In this document: piece after piece, positions 56,999 to 64,000 of the stretch
Layout of the letters: each line of letters starts with the position of its first letter
Numbering within the stretch: the stretch's first letter is position 1
Origin: Hexactinellida sp. DTS-2022
Taxonomy: Eukaryota > Porifera > Hexactinellida
Direction of reading: 5' to 3'
DNA: 64,000 bases
NCBI GenBank assembly: GCA_028753945.1
Contig: JAPNXP010000006.1
Span: forward strand, 1,922,001-1,986,000
The notes under the pieces: model-generated
Databases searched by the model: none
What the model was told of the DNA's origin: nothing
What the model saw: only the letters and a program-made list of their open reading frames with translations
Position numbers and translations under genes: made by a program

Positions 56999-57671
56999 CA
57001 GGCTTATCAAACGGTCCCGCACTGTCAGGTCAGGTCAGGACAGGTCAAGTCTTATACGTATACAATATTTCGTTCAAGTCAGGTCTTATATACAATATTT
57101 CGTCCAGGTCAGGTCAGGTCTTGCTAGCTTGGTGGAAAAAAATCATACAGGTCAGGTCAGGTCAGGTCTTTCACATTCTCAGGTCAATTCCAGGTCAATT
57201 TCAAGTCAATTCCAGGTCATTTCAGGTCAATTTCAGGTACTAGTACTAGTCTACTATATTATATTTATATACTACGTACGTACTTGTAAATAGTGTTGTT
57301 TATAACTTTATTCAATATAGAGCATCATATCATTAATTGGTGTGGCGTTGATCAGCATTTCCCACCGACTTTTTGCGATGCGCTCATAATTTGCTTGTAG
57401 AGACGCTTAAAGATACACTCCATTCTGAAATCAAAGCGCGTCAAATGTCATGGCGTTTAACACGCTTTGTGGGAAAGAGTGGCGTTGATATATCGAAAAA
57501 TAAATCCAACCAAGTTGACCCTTTGATAGACTAGGTCCAGGTCAGGTCAAAAAGTTCAGATCAGGTCATGATCTTTTCCGGTCGGGTCAGGTCAAGGCAT
57601 TCACAAAATACGTTCTGGTCACTCAAAGGTCAGGTCAGATTAGGTCATGACCTGACCTTTTGACAAGCCTG
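56999..57671. mobile_element. hAT-type MITE packed with AGGTC repeats (673 bp)
   Basis: Ends CAGGCTTATCAAACGGTC and, read inwards from the right, CAGGCTTGTCAAAAGGTC. CCTGGAAT is duplicated exactly at 56991-56998 and 57672-57679. Both arms contain runs of GGTCAGGTCAGGTC. The middle has no protein signal. Confidence 0.92.
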
Positions 57672-58673
57672 CCTGGAATATTGCTAAAAACATCAATTCC
57701 ATTCTATTTAGTATATGTATGCCTAATATATCATACTTGATGCTTATTAAAATTAAACTGTCTCAATTAATATTTTTTGTAAAATTAAAAAGTCCCCCCC
57801 CAAAAGAAATTACCTTCTATCATATCCTGAGAGTCTTGGGAAATATTTTTAACCCACACGATTTGCAAACCTTAATTTGTATCCATATGCATAGCATTCT
57901 ATACATATGGCAATGGCGCGCTTATAAAGTTTTGGACCAGGGATTGGTTAGTTACTTAAAGTTATATAATGTTTACGCTGAATATTCCATAATAATATCT
58001 AGGTTTATAATGCATAGTATTGTATACGATTAGTTTAGACTATTTAGATTCAAATAAGAGACAGTTTAATGTATTCTAAACACTTACAAGAAATGAAGAA
58101 TAAATAAATATCTATATATAATAATAAAACAAGTAGTAACAAAGATGTAGTGTGTAGTAAATATACAAATAGTATTGTCTTGAAATAGAAATTAGCGTTC
58201 CTTTGCCTAGCAGTGAGAGCTGCGTTCTTAACTGGTTGGTGTCACCGCTCCTCGTCTCCTCGTCTCCTTGTCTAGTAAACTTCTGAAGTATTTTTGTTGA
58301 ATTTCTAGAAGGTTTAGAAGTATCAGGAAGAAAAATTCTGAAGTATTGAATTATCGCGACTAACTACAATGTTATTAAATTTTTTACTTTCTTAGATAAA
58401 ATGCAATTAGCCTTTGTTGTTAACAATTTCTTAAGAATATCCCATTTTGATACCATACATATACACCACCCCCTCCATATTTAACTGGAATTTCTTTCAA
58501 TTTCGAGCAATGAAATGTCAAATAATTTTCTACGGCAAGGTCCCTCATAAAATCGACGACTTAAATTAGGATGATTATCGATCTAAATGAATATTTTGTA
58601 CATTGTTACGACAGATTGATAAACATTTTCTGATGGATATTTAAGAATTTCTATACCTACTGCCAACATTATT

Positions 58674-59577
58674 TTGAATCCCAGCCAGCTGACGGGGTCT
58701 AGCTATCGGACCTTGTTCAAAGCAGACAAATTTTCTATTTTCAAGAGGGCCCCAAAATTAACATCAAAAGCATGTTGGCCATCTCAGTTAGAGCGACAGA
58801 ATGTGAACTTGGATCTGAGAATTTTTCATGAATCTACAGCTGCAGGTCTTTCTAGTTTCATTAACCATGCTAACATTAGTAACCCCCTTCAAACTGTTGA
58901 TTTTCTAAACTTAATAAATCATATTTGGAGCATCTTCAATGTTAATTGGGTCGGGAAATACATACATTTCAATAATCCATATCTAGCCCAACTCCACTAT
59001 AAAGACGAAAGATTAGTGTTTTGGAAAATGTTGTTAAATGGCTAGATTGTTGGAGACCTATTCCATCAACTAGGGGTAAGCTTACACCTCAAACGTTTAC
59101 CAGTTTTAGACACACTTGTCTGGCTCTTCCATTCTTAATTAATAGACTAACCTTAGAATGTGGTTATGAATATTTGCTGACATCCTGAATACAAAACGAC
59201 GCATTAGAACATCACTTTGGACTTTAGCTCCAAATGTCTGGGTCCCATTATAACATATCATATTGTCAAATTTTAGAAACTGAGCTTCAGTCATCTAACC
59301 TTCTTTCTTTCTATGTGTTGAACAAGCTTGTACCGATACGATATGTAATAAAGAATATTTAAAAAGTTTGCAGATGATAATGTCGAAGAAAGACATTCAG
59401 AAATTGATTTATAATATTTTACAGATGAGTTGCTTGACATTACTAAGCCTACGTTTGTCAACTCTCAAATTGAATGCCTTAGCTATATTTATGGGTATGC
59501 AGTGTTTTCTTATTTTAAACAATCCTCTGAATCTTCTGCCAAGATTTTTTTACTTCTCCAAAAGATATTCAAATTAA
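58674..59577 (+). pseudogene. P-element-like transposase, copy C, inverted middle part
   Basis: Encodes TLFKADKFSIFKRAPKLTSK and CWPSQLERQNVNLDLRIFHE, then STAAGLSSFINHANIS and FNVNWVGKY, matching the P-transposase part after the RNase-H insertion. 59180-59577 continues in several frames into the block found at 41510-41862 in copy B. It runs opposite to the rest of copy C. Confidence 0.7.
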
Positions 59578-59719
59578 TAACATAAATTAATTTTTCTTAA
59601 ATTAATCTGCTCGATAGAGGTCCCTTAACTGAGTGCAAGGTAGATTTAGGGATTTAGATTATTCAATTGTACATTCATCAAATTTGGGATATAGAAAAGT
59701 ATTTTCAAAATCTTTTAAT

Positions 59720-61003
59720 TCAGCCAATTATTACGAATTGACTTGATAATATGAACAATATCAAAAAATAAAACAAGATTACGATCTGGATTACATTGAT
59801 ATACAACCTTAGGATGTAATGCTTCCAGTCATCTGAAAATAACTTATAAAGGTTAACATTTAGCGGATAGTTGTCAGTACAAATAGCTTCGACAAAGAGA
59901 CCACAAGTCTCGATATCAAATATAGCTTTGGTAATTAGTGAATGTAAATAAGTAGCAGAAGAAGCCCCCAAAGGAATGAGGCACACGATGGAAGAAAACT
60001 TTCTCATTAAACTTGAAACCATCAGCGAAAATACGGTTGTTGCAGGATCTTTAGGATTATCAATAACGCCCAAAACCTACCTCCTTTATATGATACAGCA
60101 CTGCGTATATGAACTTCATCCATTTAAAGTATCACATGACGTTAGCTATCACTAAACTTAGAGGTTATTTCCTTAAGTATTCGAAAATAATCACCATCTA
60201 TCCCCAGATAGAAGGCTCATTGATAGCTAATTTGACATAATTGTTTATCGAATGTTCAGTAGATGTGCGATCACTATGAGTTTGTGTGGAAAAGTTATCT
60301 ACCTCATAAAGTGAACTTTCAATTTGGCGGGTGTCATTAATTGAAATTTTTGAAATACAAATCGGAATATTGTTAATGCCAAATGCTTTGATATAGAAAC
60401 CATGGTCAATTAAAACTGAACGTTCAATTATTGGTCCGGAATCAGTAATAAGAATTTTCAAAAAGTGCAAAGAATTGTCCTCGGAATGGTGAGAAATCCA
60501 ACCGTTCCTGAGATCAATCAGATCCAACTTGGAAAGGTCAGAAAATGAATGAATAAGAAACTTATCTACTGTTTCTTCGTTGTCAGCTAAGCTCTGAGTG
60601 TAGGCAGTTTCCATCATTAATCGTTCTTTGTCATCTTTTGAAAGTCTCTTCGGTTTTGAATTCGAATCAGATAGGTAGGAAGGACAGTTAGGAAATATGC
60701 TTGGAGCCGCACTTTTCTTTAGAGACACTCTATCCCGGGAACAGTCATAGTTTGCTGTCCATCAAAATATTGGTGCGATCTCTCGATGTCTCCTTTTCTG
60801 AAATGGTGTATGGATACCTAAATATAAAAATGAAATTGAGTATATATAAGGATGTGAAATTTCCAATTGAATACCTTCATATGTTTGTTGGCTTCATCGC
60901 GTAATCGCTCATCTTTAGGAAAATTGAAAGTAGAAGTAGAAGTATATTCGCCTAAATAGTTCGACCTGTAGCCTGGGACAAGACAGGACATCCGAATAGT
61001 CAA
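59720..61003 (-). pseudogene. THAP/P-element-like transposase, copy C, 5' part
   Basis: Read on the minus strand, a THAP finger start MSCLVPGYRSNYLGE (second zinc Cys now Tyr) and FNFPKDERLRDEANKHMK come first. KKSAAPSIFPNCPSYL is the end of a THAP domain. A linker follows with RQIESSLYEVDNFSTQT. After a break near 60060-60200 the RNase-H part has PATTVFSLMVSSLMRKFSS, ITKAIFDIETCGLFVEA and CTDNYPLNVNLYKLFSDD. Close to copy B in sequence, more distant from copy A. No intact frame. Confidence 0.75.
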
Positions 61004-61527
61004 AATAAGTGGTAGTAGGTGATGTAGGTAGTGGGAATTGAAAGTTGCACTAAAAGTGAACTTCTATGGTATTCGTATAAATTTTGTATACAACAATTAT
61101 GGGTGGATATAAAAATTTCACAAATTCAAAGGTGCAATTTGATTGAATCAATGATGGTGTATCTCTAACAACAGACCTTATTTATTTGGCATTTATATCG
61201 TACTATATACATATCATCTCCTGACGGATGATTACTAAACTTATTATATTGTATTGAGTCTATTGACATAAAATTTCTGAAATTATAGTGGAATATGAGA
61301 AAGCTATGAAAACGTAATGTGAGACATTAGAAGATGGATTCAGAAATATTATAGTCTAAGATGCTTTAAAAGGGTATAAGGGGTGGGGTTAATGAATCTC
61401 ATATACAAATTTCCAATTAGCGAAGAAGAAATTGGAAAAACAATTTCACTAAATCTAAGTAACTAACCAATCCCTGGTCCAAAAATTTATAAGCGCGCAT
61501 TGCCTTATGAATAGAATGCTATGCATG

Positions 61528-61879
61528 ATGCTATATCTGCTAATTAGAATACTTAGTTATATCTATATGTGCTACATTCGCCTATCAAGGACTTTTTGAG
61601 GAAGAGTCGCTGCTCGGCATCCCCCTATTTCTTCCCATATCTTCGGACCAAATTCTATGCCGCTTGACGAGGACAGTATTTGATCCACTATATCGATTTT
61701 CAAAAATCGCCTGTTTTCTGTAGATCTCAAAAGGTACTCGCGATTAACCTTGGCGTTTTACACTAACTAATAGATAAAACCAACTTACTAATGATCCATA
61801 AATCTCGAATTATTGGGAATATTTCTATCAAAAATTCGGGAACCAGAATAATTTTTAGTTTTATAGATAGCAATGTTCT
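61528..61879. other. No gene recognised
   Basis: AT-rich stretch between copy C and the satellite; no motif seen. Confidence 0.3.
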
Positions 61880-62600
61880 GTATAAATTCACGAATTTATG
61901 AATTTGGTAGTTTTTTGACAGTCATTTGGACCAAAAAAAAATCATTGATATAAACCTCTTAAATGAATGTTAATGAACGAAGAGCAATTTCAGGGGCACT
62001 GGCTGGACACTTTTGTAACAAAATAATTTTTAGCATCATAAGAAACAGCCGGCAACGTCCTTAAACCACGAATTTATCAATTTTGGAGTTTTTTGACTGT
62101 CATTGGAAGAAAAAATGGTTTTTCTTGATTTAAACATCTTAAATGAATGTAAATGAACCAAGTGCAATTGCAGGGCACTGTCTGGACACTTTGACGATAA
62201 ATAATTTTTAGCATCTAATGAAACAGCCGACAACGTCCTTAGATTCACGAATTTATGAATTTTAGAGTTTTTTGACAGTCATTAGACAAAAAATGGATTT
62301 TCTTGATTTTTACCTCTTAAATGAATGTCAATGAACGAGATGCAATTTCAGAGGCACTGTCTTGTCACTTTTGTCACAAAATAATTTATTAGCATCAAAG
62401 GAAACAGCCGGCAAAGTCCTTAAACCACGATTTTATCAATTTGGGAGTTTTTTGACCTTCATTGGAAGAAAAAATGGTTTTTATTGAATTAAAGCTCTCA
62501 AATGAATGTAAATGAACGAGGTCAATTTCAGAGGCACTGTCTGGACAGTTTTGACAATAAATACTTTTTAGCATCAAAAGAAACAGCCGGCAACGTCCTT
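61880..62600. repeat. Satellite, about 179-bp unit, four copies
   Basis: AAACAGCCGGCAACGTCCTT-type words recur at 62043, 62221, 62402 and 62581, giving periods of 178, 181 and 179 bp. The first unit (61880-62042) is the most diverged. The small minus-strand open frames here are repeats of one another and not genes. Confidence 0.9.
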
Positions 62601-64000
62601 AAGTTTCCTATAGATTTTGGCTTATACCACAAAATTTGGCCTAACTAAGTCAATTTTTTCCGATTTCTCCCTGTTTCGAACAATATTCATTATTTTCAAA
62701 TCTCTATCCAATAAAAAAAATAATCTATAACAAAACACAAAAATATCTAGGTGAGGTAAGATAGTTAAATTGTACCTAAAAATCGAATGTCATTATCAAA
62801 ATACATATTTTTTGTTTTTTCTACTTGCTTAAGGAGATAGAGGCTCAAATTGATATCTATAATTAGATAATGCAAAAATTCTTGTTGAAGCATTCCAACT
62901 ATACTTTTATACACTATCTATCCAATTCCGCAAGAAAAATTCGATTCGGACATTTTTTTTACATTTTTGACCCCACTAAAGGTCCAAATCATATTTTTAT
63001 AAAATAATTTGGCCATAGAGTAGTCAATTATTGTAAATTTATGAAAAAGGATAAATTTTAGTTTAGCCACTCTTAGTTATACTTTTACATGCCACCTATC
63101 CAGTTCCGAAAGAAAAAGTTGATTCGGACATTCTTTTGACCTTTTTGACGTCACTAAAGGTCAAAATCACCGTCATTTTGTACAAATACATTCCGTAAGT
63201 ATTTCTGGGGTGTGACCTTGTTTATGTAGAGGATATCTCAAAAGATATAAGTCGGAGAAAAAAAACTATCCCTCAAAAATGATCCTTGTCAGTAGAGCTA
63301 CCAGATCCGCCGTGTCGATTTTCAACTGTAATACAAAGTTATAGAGTTAATAATTAATCAGAGCAAAATATTGGTAAAATTTGAGCATTTATTTGAAAAT
63401 CTATAGAAAAAAATAATTAAATTGATTCTGATAAAGGTACGTGGCGGATCTGATGTAACTAATAGTAAAGAGTCAAATTGGCACTATTACAGAACTTGCG
63501 CCTATTAGAGTAAATTGCTAGCTCTTACATTATCTAGTATGGATTCACTATTAGGCTAAACTTGACTATCAATATCTAATTCAAATTTTTCGATTTTGAA
63601 ATTCTGAGCATCTACGTCCTTCTTAGAATAATTAGTACTGTCCAAAAACGCAATAATAATTGGGGGTTATCGGGTGTCTAAAATTTGAGCCTCTATCTCC
63701 TTAATAACTTTGTTTACTTACTACTTCCAAGTGTAAATGAGTGAGATTTGGTCATTTTCACAGTACACAGCTCTGACACAGCTTTGTCACGAATGTTCAG
63801 GCACTATTATTCCAGGTATGTCTCCGAACACTATTCCTCTATGGAACCATTTTCCATCTTGTCACGAAGAAATTTATTCGCTGACAAAAAAATGCTGATT
63901 TAAAGAAAACCAATTCACATGTAAATGAAACGAGGGAAAAACCCCGACATACTCTCTCACAGCTGTATCTAGTAGATATTTTTGAAGAACAAAAGAAGTG
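62600..64000. repeat. Low-order repeats, no gene
   Basis: A two-copy degenerate repeat (62900-62990 and 63080-63170, spaced about 180 bp) shares GATTCGGACATT and CACTAAAGGTC. Inverted words GGAGATAGAGGCTCAAATT (62834) and AAATTTGAGCCTCTATCTCC (63683), and GGCGGATCT either side of 63300-63450, suggest a larger imperfect foldback. Confidence 0.5.

Larger units (their letters stand above)
57887..61527 (-). mobile_element. P-element-like transposon, copy C, with internal inversion (3.6 kb)
   Basis: Inverted ends of about 75 bp carry ATGCATAGCATTCTAT, GCGCGCTTATAAA and TGGACCAGGGATTGGTTAG. Relative to copy B, 59626-61527 and 57887-58650 run minus, while 58650-59626 runs plus. Both breakpoints lie at a TTAA. 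The flanks do not give a convincing 8-bp duplication. Confidence 0.8.

Noticed and set aside
56944-57243. 99-codon plus-strand open frame rich in SGQVR
   Set aside because: It is translation of the AGGTC tandem repeats in a MITE.
57719-58033. 104-codon plus-strand open frame
   Set aside because: Overlaps the terminal repeat and 3' end of the minus-oriented P-like copy C; matches non-coding end sequence of copy B.
62036-62577. Pair of similar minus-strand open frames ending SWFKDVAGCFL/SWFKDFAGCFL
   Set aside because: They repeat because the DNA is a 179-bp satellite; not a gene family.

Overview
The window is AT-rich nuclear DNA from an invertebrate animal. This follows from spliced genes with GT/AG introns, a COMMD3 orthologue, caspases, a Roc-COR remnant, and a wide range of eukaryotic DNA transposons. 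The phylum cannot be told from the sequence. There are no bacterial operons, ribosome binding sites or CRISPR arrays.

Host genes. The clearest is COMMD3 on the minus strand. Exon 1 (50307-50642, 112 codons) and exon 2 (12493-12741, 82 codons plus stop) join in phase 0 into a 194-residue protein, about the length of human COMMD3. The single intron between them is about 37.6 kb, and most of what can be recognised in it is transposon. At the left end are two caspase-related loci on the plus strand. The first (747-1639) is a three-exon caspase with the catalytic His and Cys but an odd active-site pentapeptide and one frame break. The second (3774-6403) is a decayed reading unit in which a Roc-end/COR segment is followed by a complete caspase p20-p10 with a canonical QACRG. 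A short RING-finger fragment lies at 34246-34422 (minus).

Layout. 1-7.6 kb: the two caspase loci with small MITEs and a Helitron-like element. 8.2-11.1 kb: a ZBED/Charlie-like hAT transposon (minus) carrying a nested hAT MITE. 12.5-12.7 kb: COMMD3 exon 2. 12.7-50.3 kb: the COMMD3 intron. It holds a THAP/P-element-like transposase (16.1-18.9), two ends of a Tigger-like gene (19.2-20.2 and 25.7-26.1), a 4.9 kb transposon with 100-bp inverted termini (20.2-25.1), a 1.16 kb TIR element (26.9-28.1) and a decayed multicopy uncharacterised gene (29.6-32.4). Further on are a second P-like element split by a 4.3 kb hAT insertion (34.9-42.4), an LTR-retroelement integrase split by a multi-level nest (44.3-48.7), a foldback element (48.7-49.4) and a Helitron-like copy (49.4-49.9). 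50.3-50.6 kb: COMMD3 exon 1. 51-57.7 kb: many MITEs. 57.9-61.5 kb: a third P-like element with an internal inversion. 61.9-62.6 kb: a 179-bp tandem satellite.

How it fits together. Apart from COMMD3 and the caspases, the window is a layered record of transposition. Exact target-site duplications (8 bp for hAT, 3 bp for a Harbinger-like MITE, TA for pogo-like MITEs) are visible around many insertions. Several have an uninserted relative in the same window, so the order of events can be read directly. No intact transposase was found; every one carries stops, frameshifts or insertions.
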